Source: Microbacterium sp. cf332
Lineage (GTDB): Bacteria > Actinomycetota > Actinomycetes > Actinomycetales > Microbacteriaceae
NCBI RefSeq assembly: GCF_900102175.1
Contig: NZ_FNKN01000002.1
Coordinates: forward strand, 62,001-126,000
Direction of reading: 5' to 3'
Length of the DNA stretch: 64,000 bases
Part shown: positions 36,543 through 45,751 of the stretch, one piece after another
How positions within the stretch are numbered: position 1 is the stretch's first letter
How the letters are laid out: each line of letters starts with the position of its first letter
Made by a program: the position numbers and the translations under genes
Notes under the pieces: model-generated
What the model was told of the DNA's origin: nothing
Databases searched by the model: none
What the model saw: only the letters and a program-made list of their open reading frames with translations

Positions 36543-36964
36543 ACGTGGCGCTGGAGCCGCGGCCCAGCAGCAGACCCGCGCCGGTGCCGATCATGTTCCC
36601 AAACGCTATGTGTTGGAAGTGCGCACGCCTCACTTGCGCCTCAACGGCCTTCCTACTAGCGAGCCGACTCACGGTTCCGGGGGCCAAGTTAGCACGGGCG
36701 ATACTGCGAGCGCCCGCTTTCAGGAGGGCGGTCACCCCCGAACCTGCCACCATGCTCAGAGCGGAGACAGCGGCATTGGTCCAGTCGCCTTGAATCGCGT
36801 GGAGCGCGACCTGCACCCCTCCGCAAGCGGCCGCAATACCGAGAACCGGGACGAAACCGTCGCGGTGGCGCGACCCCAGGGGGAGGGTACGACCACGTGA
36901 AGGTTCCTGTTAAGGGCCTGTCGACTGATGCTCCGCCGGGTAGCGACAGCAAGGTGGTCGATAC
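36445..36964 (-). pseudogene. Remnant of an Rhs-type polymorphic toxin
   Basis: Two minus-strand pieces in different frames. The first (36884-36964) encodes LLSLPGGASVDRPLTGTFTW, resembling the Rhs-core stretch L-P-G-G-V-...-T-W-x-Y-P. The second, in another frame and reaching to 36445, encodes FVPVLGIAAACGGVQVALHA followed by IQGDWTNAAVSALSMVAGSG, resembling the pre-toxin region that follows the Rhs core, then a basic tail. The frame changes near a C-rich run (about 36870-36885), and the usual GR/DPxG end of the core is missing, so there is at least one deletion plus a frameshift. No N-terminal Rhs repeats remain. Family assignment is by eye from short motifs. Confidence 0.5.
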
Positions 36965-37057
36965 CCGGAGGAGGGGACTACTGCCCCCGCGGCGTCGCTG
37001 GTCCGGTGTAGAGGCACCGCACGGTCTCTGCGGCGCCACCGCGCGCCGGCACCCCCG

Positions 37058-37086
37058 TTGACACAACCGCGTCTGCTTCGTATGGT
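37058..37086 (+). promoter_or_regulatory. Consensus housekeeping promoter of the sugar ABC operon
   Basis: TTGACA at 37058-37063, a 17-nt spacer, then TATGGT at 37081-37086. This is the best sigma-70-type promoter in the window. It lies about 120 bp before the binding-protein gene, with a LacI-type operator directly downstream. Confidence 0.8.
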
Positions 37087-37098
37087 GTCAGCACGCGC

Positions 37099-37117
37099 AA
37101 TTTGATCGTTCAAAATT
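37099..37117. promoter_or_regulatory. LacI-type operator of the sugar ABC operon
   Basis: AATTTGATCGTTCAAAATT; the core TTTGATCGTTCAAA is an inverted repeat around a central CG, the typical LacI-family form. It lies 13 bp after the -10 box, where bound repressor would block transcription. The likely regulator is the LacI protein at 34528-35529. Confidence 0.75.
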
Positions 37118-37207
37118 CTGGCCGGCGCAACGCAGCACCGCATCCACCCGACCGGCCCGCACCCGATCGACGCACCGCGTCCTGCCTCATCAAAGGAGAA
37201 GAGACAC

Positions 37208-38458
37208 ATGACATCGCACCGCACGCGCTCGGCGCTCGGAGCCACCGCGCTCCTCGCCGCCGGCGCCCTCGCCCTGACCGCCTGCGGCTCGGGCTTCGAC
37301 GACACCGGCGACGGCGGCTCCGCCGACGGGTTCACCAGCTCGGACGACGCACTCACCGTCGTGATCGGATCGTCGGGAGACGCCGAGACACAGGCCGTCA
37401 CCGACGCCGTCGCGGCGTGGTCCGAGCAGTCGGGCGTCGATGCGACCGTGCAGGCGGCCACCGACCTGCCGCAGCAGCTGTCGCAGGGCTTCGCCGCCGG
37501 CTCGCCCCCCGATGTGTTCTACCTCTCCGCCGACGCGATGGCTGGCTACGCGGGCAACGGGTCGCTGAAGGCCTACGGCGACGAGCTCGCCAACCGCGAC
37601 GACTTCTACCCGTCGCTCGTCGAGAACTTCACGATCGACGACGAGTTCTACTGCGCGCCCAAGGACTTCTCGACGCTCGGTCTCGTCATCAACACGCAGC
37701 TGTGGGAGCAGGCGGGACTCACCGACGCCGACATCCCCACCGATTGGGACCAGCTCGCCGCGGTCGCGCAGCGGCTGACGGCCGATGGCCGCGCCGGACT
37801 CGCCTTCGGCGCCGAGTACCAGCGGATCGGTGCGTTCATGGCGCAGGCGGGCGGCGGGCTCGTCACCGACGGCGCTGCGACCGCCGACAGCAGCGAGAAC
37901 GTCGAGGCGCTCGAGTACGTCAAGACCCACCTGGCCGACGGCACCTTCGCCTACGCGGCCGACCTCGGCGCCGGCTGGGGTGGCGAGGCATTCGGGAAGC
38001 AGCTCGCGGCCATGACGATCGAGGGCAACTGGATCACCGGCGGCCTCGCGGCCGACTACCCGGATGTCGCCTATACGGTCGCCCCGCTGCCCGCAGGGCC
38101 GGGCGGCGAAGGCACGCTCCAGTTCACCAACTGCTGGGGCATGGCCGCAGACAGCCCCAACCAGCAGGCGGCGCTCGAGCTCATCGAGTACCTCACGAGC
38201 ACCGACCAGCAGCTGGCGTTCTCCGAGGCCTTCGGTCCGATGCCGTCCATCCAGTCGGCCGCCGATGCGTGGCGGGACGCCAACCCCGACCTCGCGTCGT
38301 TCCTCGACGGCGCGGAGTACGCGCAGTTCCCGCCGAACCAGGACGGCTCGGCCGACGTCATCACCGACTTCAACTCACAGCTCGAGTCGCTCGCGACGGG
38401 TGACCCGAGCAGCATCCTCGAGTCGGTGCAGGCGAACCTCGAGGCGATCGTCGGCTGA
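37208..38458 (+). CDS. Sugar ABC transporter substrate-binding lipoprotein
   Basis: 416-residue family-1 extracellular solute-binding protein (MalE type). The lipoprotein signal peptide ends LALTAC with Cys26, followed by a Gly/Asp/Ser tether. Family stretches are SPPDVFYLSADAMAGYAGNG, YCAPKDFSTLGLVINTQLW, AMTIEGNWITGG and TNCWGMAADSPNQQAALELIEYL. AAAGGAGAAGAG is upstream of the ATG. First gene of a four-gene operon with two permeases and an amylo-alpha-1,6-glucosidase, so an oligosaccharide with alpha-1,6 or alpha-1,4 links is a reasonable ligand (inference). Confidence 0.95.
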   Translation: MTSHRTRSALGATALLAAGALALTACGSGFDDTGDGGSADGFTSSDDALTVVIGSSGDAETQAVTDAVAAWSEQSGVDATVQAATDLPQQLSQGFAAGSPPDVFYLSADAMAGYAGNGSLKAYGDELANRDDFYPSLVENFTIDDEFYCAPKDFSTLGLVINTQLWEQAGLTDADIPTDWDQLAAVAQRLTADGRAGLAFGAEYQRIGAFMAQAGGGLVTDGAATADSSENVEALEYVKTHLADGTFAYAADLGAGWGGEAFGKQLAAMTIEGNWITGGLAADYPDVAYTVAPLPAGPGGEGTLQFTNCWGMAADSPNQQAALELIEYLTSTDQQLAFSEAFGPMPSIQSAADAWRDANPDLASFLDGAEYAQFPPNQDGSADVITDFNSQLESLATGDPSSILESVQANLEAIVG

Positions 38459-38460
38459 CG

Positions 38461-39606
38461 ATGACCGGGATCGCAACAGCACGGCCCACCGGCCGTCGCG
38501 GTGACCGGCCGCGCCGCGCCGAGTCCCCTCGCGGGGCCCGGCGCGGCATCAACGGCAAGCAGGCCGCCGCCGGGTGGCTGTTCGTGTCACCCGTCATCGT
38601 CATCCTCGGGGTCTTCATGCTCGTCCCCGTGCTCATGGCACTGTGGGTCAGTGTGTCGGACTGGGGCGGCCGGGGCAGCCCGCTCTCGCCGTCCGTCGGC
38701 TTCGTCGGACTCGACAACTACGCGGCGGTCACGACCGAGGGTGGACTCGCAACGCGCGACTTCGGCATCGCGCTGCGGAACAACGCCTGGTACGTGCTGC
38801 TCGTCGTCCCCCTGCAGACGGCCCTGTCGCTGTTCCTCGCCCTGCTTGTCAACCGGGCGATCCTGCGGGGCCGCGGCTTCTTCCGCACCGCGTTCTACTT
38901 CCCCTCCGTCACGAGCTCGGTGGCGATCACGGTGCTGTGGCTCTTCCTGTTCTCCGCGAGCGGCGTCGTCAATGAGGTGCTGTCGTGGATCGGGATCGCC
39001 GGCCCGAACTGGTTCAACGACCCCAGCGGGGTCGGCCACAACCTGCTGGCGGCCGTCGGCGTCACGGCGGGCCCCGCGGCACTGACGGACGGCGGCGTGC
39101 TGGGCGTCTCGTGGTGGGACTGGCTCGCCGGCCCCTCGGTGGCCATGAGCGCGTTCATCCTCATGGCGGTTTTCACGACGTCGGGCACCTTCATGCTGCT
39201 GTTCCTCGCGGGCCTGCAGAACATCGGGGCCGACACCGAGGAGGCCGCGATGGTCGACGGCGCCTCGGGGTGGCAGCGCTTCTGGCGCGTCACCCTGCCC
39301 CAGCTCAAGCCCGTGCTCTTCACGGTGCTGACCCTCGGGCTGATCGGCACGTGGCAGGTGTTCGACCAGATCTACACCGGCACGCAGGGCGGCCCGAGCA
39401 AGACCACGCTCACCCCGGCGTACCTCAGCTATCAGGCCGCATTCGGTTCGCAGGACTGGGGACAGGGCGCCGCGATCGCGTTCATGCTCTTCGCGATCAT
39501 CGTCTTCTTCACGATCGTGCAGCGCCTCGTGCTCCGCGACCGGCCGGTATCGGCGCGGCGAGCGCGGCAATACCAGGTGCGACCGGATCGGGGGCAGCAG
39601 CCGTGA
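38461..39606 (+). CDS. Sugar ABC transporter permease (MalF type)
   Basis: 381-residue membrane permease. After a basic 35-residue N-terminus come membrane segments starting AAAGWLFVSPVIVILGVFMLVPVLMALWVSV, then the MalF-type core with the EAA loop EEAAMVDGASGWQRFWRVTLPQLKP and the final IAFMLFAIIVFFTIVQRLVL. A stretch of about 50 residues (FNDPSGVGHNLLAAVGVTAGP...) between central segments is a larger extracytoplasmic loop. The ATG starts 2 bp after the binding-protein stop, and its end overlaps the next gene (GTGA). Confidence 0.95.
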   Translation: MTGIATARPTGRRGDRPRRAESPRGARRGINGKQAAAGWLFVSPVIVILGVFMLVPVLMALWVSVSDWGGRGSPLSPSVGFVGLDNYAAVTTEGGLATRDFGIALRNNAWYVLLVVPLQTALSLFLALLVNRAILRGRGFFRTAFYFPSVTSSVAITVLWLFLFSASGVVNEVLSWIGIAGPNWFNDPSGVGHNLLAAVGVTAGPAALTDGGVLGVSWWDWLAGPSVAMSAFILMAVFTTSGTFMLLFLAGLQNIGADTEEAAMVDGASGWQRFWRVTLPQLKPVLFTVLTLGLIGTWQVFDQIYTGTQGGPSKTTLTPAYLSYQAAFGSQDWGQGAAIAFMLFAIIVFFTIVQRLVLRDRPVSARRARQYQVRPDRGQQP

Positions 39607-40475
39607 CCGCCTTCGCCGCCCCGCCGCGCGCCCGGCGCCAGCTGTCGCGCCGTGCGCTCACGGCGCAGATCGCGCTGTACGCACTGCTGATCGCGCTCGC
39701 GCTGATCTACATCTTCCCGTTCCTCGTTCAGGTCGCGACCTCGTTCAAGACCGAGGCGGACGCCGCGTCCGATCCGATCTCGCTCATCCCGTCACCGGTG
39801 TCGTGGGCCGCCTACGAGCGGCTCTTCGCGTTCTCCGACTTCCCGGTGTGGTTCGCGAACTCCGCCGTCGTGACGGTCTTCGTGACGCTCGGCCGGGTGT
39901 TCTTCAATTCGCTCGCCGGATACGCGCTCGCCCGGCTGCGGTTCCGCGGCCGGGGGGTGATCTTCGCCGCGCTGGTGGCCGTCATGGCCGTTCCGACGGT
40001 CGTGCTGCTCATCCCCAAGTTCCTCGTCATCAACCAGCTCGGCATCTACGACTCGTACGCCGGCATGATCCTGCCGCTGCTCGTGGATGCGGCCGGCGTG
40101 TTCATCATGAAGAACTTCTTCGAGTCGATCCCGGTCGCCGTCGAGGAGCAGGCGCGCATCGACGGCGCGGGCACGTTCCGGATCTTCTGGTCGGTCGTGC
40201 TCCCGATGGCGCGACCCGCCCTCATCACGATCGTGATCCTGTCGTTCCAGGGGTCGTGGAACGAGCTCAGCCACTTCATCGTGTCGACCCAGTCGCCCGA
40301 GCTCACGACGCTGACCAAGGGCGTCGCGTCGCTCGCGAGCGGTCAGCTGAGCCAGGGCACGCAGTATCCGATCAAACTCGCGGCGGCGGCGATCATGACG
40401 ATCCCCGTCGCGGTGATGTTCTTCATCTTCCAGCGGCGCATCATGAACGCCAGCGAAGGAGCCGTCAAGGAATGA
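39603..40475 (+). CDS. Sugar ABC transporter permease (MalG type)
   Basis: 290-residue permease with six membrane segments. It has the MalG-type first loop LVQVATSFKTEADAASDPISLIP, FFNSLAGYALARLRFRG, the EAA loop VEEQARIDGAGTFRIFWSVVLPMARPAL and the C-terminal FIFQRRIMNASEGAVKE. The GTG start is coupled to the upstream permease (GTGA), and its own stop overlaps the ATG of the glucosidase gene. The operon encodes no ATPase, so a shared MsiK/MalK-like protein elsewhere is required. Confidence 0.95.
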   Translation: MTAFAAPPRARRQLSRRALTAQIALYALLIALALIYIFPFLVQVATSFKTEADAASDPISLIPSPVSWAAYERLFAFSDFPVWFANSAVVTVFVTLGRVFFNSLAGYALARLRFRGRGVIFAALVAVMAVPTVVLLIPKFLVINQLGIYDSYAGMILPLLVDAAGVFIMKNFFESIPVAVEEQARIDGAGTFRIFWSVVLPMARPALITIVILSFQGSWNELSHFIVSTQSPELTTLTKGVASLASGQLSQGTQYPIKLAAAAIMTIPVAVMFFIFQRRIMNASEGAVKE

Positions 40476-42385
40476 CCATCCCCCGCCAACCCCTGCTCGA
40501 TGACGCCGTGATCGCGCTGCGCGCGCCGACGCAGGCCTGGTCGCGCGCATCCGGCGACATGGGCGCAGCCGCGATCGACGGCATCTACCACGGCGACGTC
40601 CGGCACGTGCGTTCCCTCGCTCTCGCCTGCACCGACTCCGCGGTGGAGTGGATCTCGGCCTCGACCGAGTCGGCCTCGCGCATCGTCTTCGGCGGTCTGC
40701 TGCGGGGACTCGATTCGCCGCTGCCCGACCCGCGCGTGCGGCTGCTGCGCGAGCGCACGGTGGAGGACGGCGGCTTCGCGGAGGTGCTGCGGGTGGTGTC
40801 GGCGCGCGACGAGCCGCTGACGACGACCATCACCATCGAACTCGTCCCCGATTTTGCGGCGCTCCCGGAGGTCAAGGCGGGCCTCGCGGAGGCATCCCCC
40901 CTCGAGGTCACCGCCTCCGGCGGCACCGCCCATGCGCGCTCGGGCGGCCGTGGGCTCGAGGTCTCGGCGCCCGGTGCAGAGGTCGACGTGCGCACAACCG
41001 TGTCCGGCGAGAGCATCCGCCTCACCTGGCGCATCAGCATCCCGCCGCGCAGCGAATCGACTCTCGGCTGGTCGCTGCGGATGACCGACCCGGCGCTCGT
41101 CGTGGCGGGGGCGACGTCGCCCGCACCGTGGTCGCGGGCCGACGTCGCACGGCGGGGCGCAGCGCTCGAGCCGCGCCTCGGGCGCTGGCTCGACCGCGCC
41201 CTCGACGACCTCGACGCGCTGCGCCTGACCCTGCCCGGGCACGCGGACGACGAGTTCTACGCCGCCGGCGCCCCGTGGTTCTTCACCCTGTTCGGACGCG
41301 ACTCGCTGTGGGCGGCACGGCTCGCCCTGCCCCTCGACATCGGGGTGGCGGCGTCGACCCTGCGCGTGCTCGCCCGTCTGCAGGGCGACCACGTCGACCC
41401 CGACACCGCGCAGCAGCCCGGCAAGATCCTGCACGAGCTCCGGGCCGCGGCCCTCGAGATCCCGAGCGAGGGGGTCGTGCTGCCGCCGGTCTACTACGGC
41501 AGTGTCGACGCGACGGCCCTGTGGGTGTGCCTGCTCGTCGACGCATGGCGGGCGGGGATGCCCGAGGTCGAGGTGCGCGCGCTGCTCCCGCACCTCGACC
41601 GGGCCCTCACCTGGCTGATCGAGTACGGCGATGCCGACGGCGACGGATTCCTCGACTACATCGACGAGAGCGGTCGAGGGCTGGCGAACCAGGGCTGGAA
41701 GGACTCGGGCGACTCCATCCAATGGCGCGACGGCACCCTCGCCCGGGGACCGATCGCGCTCTGCGAGGTGCAGGCCTACGCCTATGAGGCCGCCATGGGC
41801 GCGGCCGAGCTGATCGAACGCCTGGCGCATCGCAGCGACCGCGCTCCCGACGAGCTGCGCCGCTGGGCGGCGGCGCTCCGCGATCGGTTCGCCGCCGCGT
41901 ACTGGGTGCAGACCGCGGAGGGCCGCTACCCCGCGATCGCCCTCGATCGCGACAAGCGTCCCGTCGACAGCCTGACGAGCAACATCGGACACCTCGTCGG
42001 CACCGGCATCCTCGACCCCCTCGACGAGGCCGCCGTCGCCGCACGGCTGCTCGATGCGTCGATGTCGAGCGGGTACGGCATCCGCACCCTCTCGACGGGG
42101 GCCGCCGGTTACTGGCCCCTGTCGTACCACGGGGGAAGCGTGTGGCTGCACGACACGGCCATCGCGGCGCACGGCCTGGCACGGGCCGGCTTCGCCGACG
42201 AGGCCCGCGAGGTCGTGGCGGGCATGCTCGCGGCGGCCGACGGTTTCGGCTACCGCGTGCCCGAACTCCACTCCGGCGACGCCGCAGCGCAGACCCGCGT
42301 TCCCGTGCCCTACCCGGCCGCCTGCCGGCCGCAGGCCTGGTCGGCTGCGGCGGCGATCGTCGCCCTGCGGGTGCTCGAAGGCTGA
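40472..42385 (+). CDS. Amylo-alpha-1,6-glucosidase/glycogen-debranching family protein
   Basis: 637-residue cytoplasmic protein. The N-terminal beta-sandwich domain (about 1-230; DMGAAAIDGIYHGDVRHVRSLAL) is the glycogen-debranching N-terminal domain of bacterial proteins. The C-terminal (alpha/alpha)6-barrel of GH133/GDE-C type contains YAAGAPWFFTLFGRDSLWAARLALPLD, GKILHELR, YYGSVDATALWVCLL and NQGWKDSGDSIQWRDGTLA. It would remove alpha-1,6-linked glucose from imported oligosaccharides or act on similar glycosides. Coupled by ATGA to the permease gene, which supports action on the transported sugar. Confidence 0.92.
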   Translation: MTIPRQPLLDDAVIALRAPTQAWSRASGDMGAAAIDGIYHGDVRHVRSLALACTDSAVEWISASTESASRIVFGGLLRGLDSPLPDPRVRLLRERTVEDGGFAEVLRVVSARDEPLTTTITIELVPDFAALPEVKAGLAEASPLEVTASGGTAHARSGGRGLEVSAPGAEVDVRTTVSGESIRLTWRISIPPRSESTLGWSLRMTDPALVVAGATSPAPWSRADVARRGAALEPRLGRWLDRALDDLDALRLTLPGHADDEFYAAGAPWFFTLFGRDSLWAARLALPLDIGVAASTLRVLARLQGDHVDPDTAQQPGKILHELRAAALEIPSEGVVLPPVYYGSVDATALWVCLLVDAWRAGMPEVEVRALLPHLDRALTWLIEYGDADGDGFLDYIDESGRGLANQGWKDSGDSIQWRDGTLARGPIALCEVQAYAYEAAMGAAELIERLAHRSDRAPDELRRWAAALRDRFAAAYWVQTAEGRYPAIALDRDKRPVDSLTSNIGHLVGTGILDPLDEAAVAARLLDASMSSGYGIRTLSTGAAGYWPLSYHGGSVWLHDTAIAAHGLARAGFADEAREVVAGMLAAADGFGYRVPELHSGDAAAQTRVPVPYPAACRPQAWSAAAAIVALRVLEG

Positions 42386-42416
42386 GTCGACCGAGGGCGG
42401 GGGCGGGCCGTGCGGG

Positions 42417-43268
42417 TCAGGCGGTGCGCGTACGGTGCAGGATGCCGCGGTGCTCGCGGCCGTTCGAGCGCCAGGCCACGACGGCGGCGGCCCCGATGAC
42501 GACGACGATGACCAGGACGGCGGCCACGGCCACGGGGGTCGAGTGCGGCTGATCGGTGCTCCGGGCGATCGCGATCCAGGCCAGCCCCCACGACAGGGCG
42601 ATGATCGGCGAGGGGCGGCCGCGCGAGAACGCGGCGATACCGACGCCGACCGCCGCGACGACGACGAGGACGGCCACGCCCCAGACATCGGCCTGAGCGC
42701 CCCACGATTCGGGCACGACGCGGCTCAGCCACGCCGTGATGTTGGCGACGGTGGCGAGCGACACCCACCCGAGGTGCAGCCCGACCGTGGCGTCCATCAG
42801 CAGACGGTCGCCGACCGACCGGGGACGCGAGCGCACCAACAGGTGGAACGTCCACCCCAGGGCCGCGAGCAGCGCGACGATGGCGACGACCGTGAGAGGG
42901 AGCGTCGTGAACTGGGCGGCGAGAAGCCATCCGCCGTTCAGCACGGCAGTCAGCGCGATCCACCAGCCCGCGCGCCGCTGCCGCTCGCGCGCACGCTGCG
43001 ACGGCAGGGCCTGCCAGATCGTGTACCCGATCATGAACAGGTAGATCACCGACCAGATGCTGAACGCCTGCGTCCCCGGCGCGAGCACGGTCGAGTCGGC
43101 GTCGAGCGCGCCGCCCTGCAACTCACGCACATTGGTTCCGCCGAACAGCCCGGTGCCGACCATGGCGGCGATGATCATGAAGACCACGGCCGCGATGACG
43201 CCGACCTGGCGGACGATGTCCGAGCCCTGCTGCGGCGGACGGGCGGCGTGGTGCGCGGTGGTGCTCAT
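42417..43268 (-). CDS. TspO/tryptophan-rich sensory protein-like membrane protein
   Basis: 283-residue integral membrane protein with about eight hydrophobic segments. The TspO-like signature is FSIWSVIYLFMIGYTIWQALPSQ, followed by AVLNGGWLLAAQF and LHLGWVSLATVANITAWL. It is longer than classical TspO (about 160 residues, five helices) and has additional C-terminal helices. TspO proteins bind porphyrins; here the role is unknown. TAGCGT lies 6 nt before the ATG (leaderless). Convergent with the glucosidase gene, 31-bp gap. Confidence 0.82.
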   Translation of the reverse strand: MSTTAHHAARPPQQGSDIVRQVGVIAAVVFMIIAAMVGTGLFGGTNVRELQGGALDADSTVLAPGTQAFSIWSVIYLFMIGYTIWQALPSQRARERQRRAGWWIALTAVLNGGWLLAAQFTTLPLTVVAIVALLAALGWTFHLLVRSRPRSVGDRLLMDATVGLHLGWVSLATVANITAWLSRVVPESWGAQADVWGVAVLVVVAAVGVGIAAFSRGRPSPIIALSWGLAWIAIARSTDQPHSTPVAVAAVLVIVVVIGAAAVVAWRSNGREHRGILHRTRTA

Positions 43269-43299
43269 CCCCTCACGCTACGACGGCACCCGCGGCAGG

Positions 43300-45039
43300 T
43301 CATCGGCTTGACAGAGCGGGACCGACGATCACGGCCGAGTTCGGCGCGACGACGAGGAGGTCGTCGACGAGACGACTCTCGCGCGTCTCGAGCCACACGA
43401 CGTCGCCGCGGGGCTCGATGCGCCACGGCTCCTCCGACAGGTTCACCAGCACACGGGCGCGGCCGCGCTGCAGATCGTAGAGCCGGCCGCCCGTGCCCTC
43501 CGTGGCGCCGGCGCCCCGAGCGGTGAAGCGTGGGTCGGTGAGGTCGGGCGTCGTGCGGCGCAGACGCGCGAGGTCGCGATACAGCGCGAGCAGCCGAGCG
43601 TGGTCGCCCTCCTCCGCCTCGGTCCAATCGAGCTTGGAGCGCAGGAAGGTCGCCGGGTCGTTGGGGTCGGGCACGAGGTCCTCGTCCCACCCCATCTCGG
43701 CGAACTCCTGCTTGCGCCCCGCAGCGGTCGCTTCGGCGAGCTCCGGCTCGGGGTGCGAGGTGAAGAACTGCCACGGCGTCGATGCACCCCACTCCTCGCC
43801 CATGAAGAGCATGGGGGTGCCGGGCGCGGTGAGCGTCAGCACGGCGCCGATGGCGAGGTGGTCGGCGTCGAGCGTCGCCGAGAGCCGGTCGCCCGCGGCT
43901 CGGTTGCCGATCTGGTCGTGGTCCTGCGCGAAGGTCACGAGCCGCCACGACGGCGACTCCGGCGGGATCGGCCGCCCGTGCTCGCGACCGCGGAACGACG
44001 AGTAGGTGCCGTCGTGGAAGAAGCCCGAGTTCCAGGTCTTGGGCACGGCGTCGAGCGCGTCGAAGTCGGCGTAGTACCCCACCGTCTCTCCGGTGAGCGC
44101 GACGTGCACCGAGTGGTGCCAGTCGTCCGACCACTGCGCCGTCATCCCGTGACCGCCCGCCTCGCGCGGGAGGATCATGACGGGATCGTTCATGTCGCTC
44201 TCGGCGATGAGCGTGAGCGGCCGGCCGAGGTGCGTGCTCAGCGCATCGACCCGATCGGCGATCTCGCCGAGGATGTGCACGGGGCTGTCGTCGTCGTGCA
44301 GCGCGTGCACGGCGTCGAGCCGCAGGCCGTCAACGTGGAAGTCGCGCAGCCACATCTCGGCGTTGCCGACGATGTACTCGCGCACCGCGTCCTCATCGAG
44401 GTTGACGCTGTCGCCCCAGGTATTCCGGCGGCCGTCGCGGAGGTACGGACCGTACTCGGGCAGGTAGTTGCCCGAGGGGCCGAGGTGGTTGTAGACGACG
44501 TCCTGGATGACGGCGAGTCCGGCCGCGTGGGCCGCATCCACGAACCGCCGGTAGGCCTCGGGGCCGCCGTAGCTCTCCTGCACGGCGTACCAGAGCACGC
44601 CGTCGTAGCCCCAGTTGTGGGTGCCGTTGAACGCGTTGACCGGCAGCAGCTCGACGTGCGTGATGCCGAGCTCGACGAGGTGGTCGAGACGGGCGATCGC
44701 CGCGTCGAGCGTGCCGGCACTCGTGAACGTGCCGATGTGCAGCTCGTAGATGATGCCGCCCGCGATCGGACGTCCCGTCCACGCCTGATCGGTCCACGCG
44801 AACGACGAGGCGTCGTCGATCGCGGAGAGCCCGTGCACGCCGTCGGGCTGCCGCCGAGAACGTGGATCTGGGCGCACGTCGTCGCCGTCGCCGAGGACGA
44901 AGCCATAGCGGTCGCCCGTGGCGAGATCGACGTCCGCCGACCACCAGCCGTCCGCGCCCGCCACCAGCTCGAGGTCGGTCTGCTCCGGCCGCCGGAGTCG
45001 GACCCGCTCGGCCCGGGGTGCCCACACGTTGATCGTCAT
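43300..45039 (-). CDS. treZ: Malto-oligosyltrehalose trehalohydrolase
   Basis: 579-residue GH13 enzyme releasing trehalose from maltooligosyl-trehalose made by TreY. The N-terminal carbohydrate-binding-like domain begins [15 protein letters not shown]; the barrel has [45 protein letters not shown] (TreZ/GlgB-like), [10 protein letters not shown] (nucleophile Asp), [10 protein letters not shown] (acid Glu) and [17 protein letters not shown] (third Asp). The distinctive [25 protein letters not shown] is typical of TreZ. Start ATG 45039, with GAGGAT 6 nt upstream. It is separated from treY by an 8.5-kb interval although treXYZ are usually adjacent. Confidence 0.96.
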   Translation of the reverse strand: MTINVWAPRAERVRLRRPEQTDLELVAGADGWWSADVDLATGDRYGFVLGDGDDVRPDPRSRRQPDGVHGLSAIDDASSFAWTDQAWTGRPIAGGIIYELHIGTFTSAGTLDAAIARLDHLVELGITHVELLPVNAFNGTHNWGYDGVLWYAVQESYGGPEAYRRFVDAAHAAGLAVIQDVVYNHLGPSGNYLPEYGPYLRDGRRNTWGDSVNLDEDAVREYIVGNAEMWLRDFHVDGLRLDAVHALHDDDSPVHILGEIADRVDALSTHLGRPLTLIAESDMNDPVMILPREAGGHGMTAQWSDDWHHSVHVALTGETVGYYADFDALDAVPKTWNSGFFHDGTYSSFRGREHGRPIPPESPSWRLVTFAQDHDQIGNRAAGDRLSATLDADHLAIGAVLTLTAPGTPMLFMGEEWGASTPWQFFTSHPEPELAEATAAGRKQEFAEMGWDEDLVPDPNDPATFLRSKLDWTEAEEGDHARLLALYRDLARLRRTTPDLTDPRFTARGAGATEGTGGRLYDLQRGRARVLVNLSEEPWRIEPRGDVVWLETRESRLVDDLLVVAPNSAVIVGPALSSR

Positions 45040-45103
45040 GACACCATCCTCGCGAGCGCACCGACCCCGCGGCCAGTGGTGGCGGGAACGACCCGGAATG
45101 TGC

Positions 45104-45751
45104 TTAGAGCTCGACGACCTCGCCCGACTCCGTGCGGAGCACGAGCCGGTACCCCGAGGCGCGCCCGGCGACGATGCGCGCCGTCCCGTCGCCGAGTCCG
45201 AGTGCATCGACGAGCGCGCGCAGGTCGTCCGGTGCCGGCTCGGTCCGTTCGAACCCGAGCAGCTCGATCGTCGGGATGTCGGCGAGGCCCGGCTGCGGGG
45301 TGCTGCCCCAGTCGATCAGGAACGGCACGTCGAGTCGCTGCGCCGGACCGCGGGTCAGCCGCCATTCGAGCAGCTCGCCGGCGGGGGTGCGGCGGGACAG
45401 GTCGCCGACGTCGCCCGGGTCGTACCCGTTCCGCCGCGCGTGGTCGACGGTCGCCTGGATGTCATCGGGGTGGACCGCGTAGGCCTGCACCGACGGCGCC
45501 TCGAGCGACGCGATGTCGAACGTCGCCGGCAGCGCACGATCGATCCGCTCCGGGTCGGGACCGATGAGCTCGAGGTACTGCGGTCCGCGTCGGCCGTCGA
45601 TCGTCAGCGCGACGAGCGCGTTCGCGGTTCCCGTCGGATGCGCGCCGCCCGGCGCGGCGATCACACCGGTGCGCTCCGCGAACCACGCGATCAGCTCGCC
45701 CAGGTCGGGTCCGGCGATGACGACGTGATCGAGTCGGGTCGGGATGCTCAT
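45104..45751 (-). CDS. Glyoxalase/VOC-like protein of the LLM/AhpD cluster
   Basis: 215-residue protein with a VOC-type first module, [26 protein letters not shown], and then [13 protein letters not shown], resembling the glyoxalase-like (Glyoxalase_3) family used in small-molecule catabolism. A second module starts near [28 protein letters not shown]. His9 and the Glu in YLEL could be metal ligands. The ATG overlaps the stop of the upstream AhpD-like gene (ATGA). Last gene of the operon that starts at 53396. Confidence 0.83.
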   Translation of the reverse strand: MSIPTRLDHVVIAGPDLGELIAWFAERTGVIAAPGGAHPTGTANALVALTIDGRRGPQYLELIGPDPERIDRALPATFDIASLEAPSVQAYAVHPDDIQATVDHARRNGYDPGDVGDLSRRTPAGELLEWRLTRGPAQRLDVPFLIDWGSTPQPGLADIPTIELLGFERTEPAPDDLRALVDALGLGDGTARIVAGRASGYRLVLRTESGEVVEL

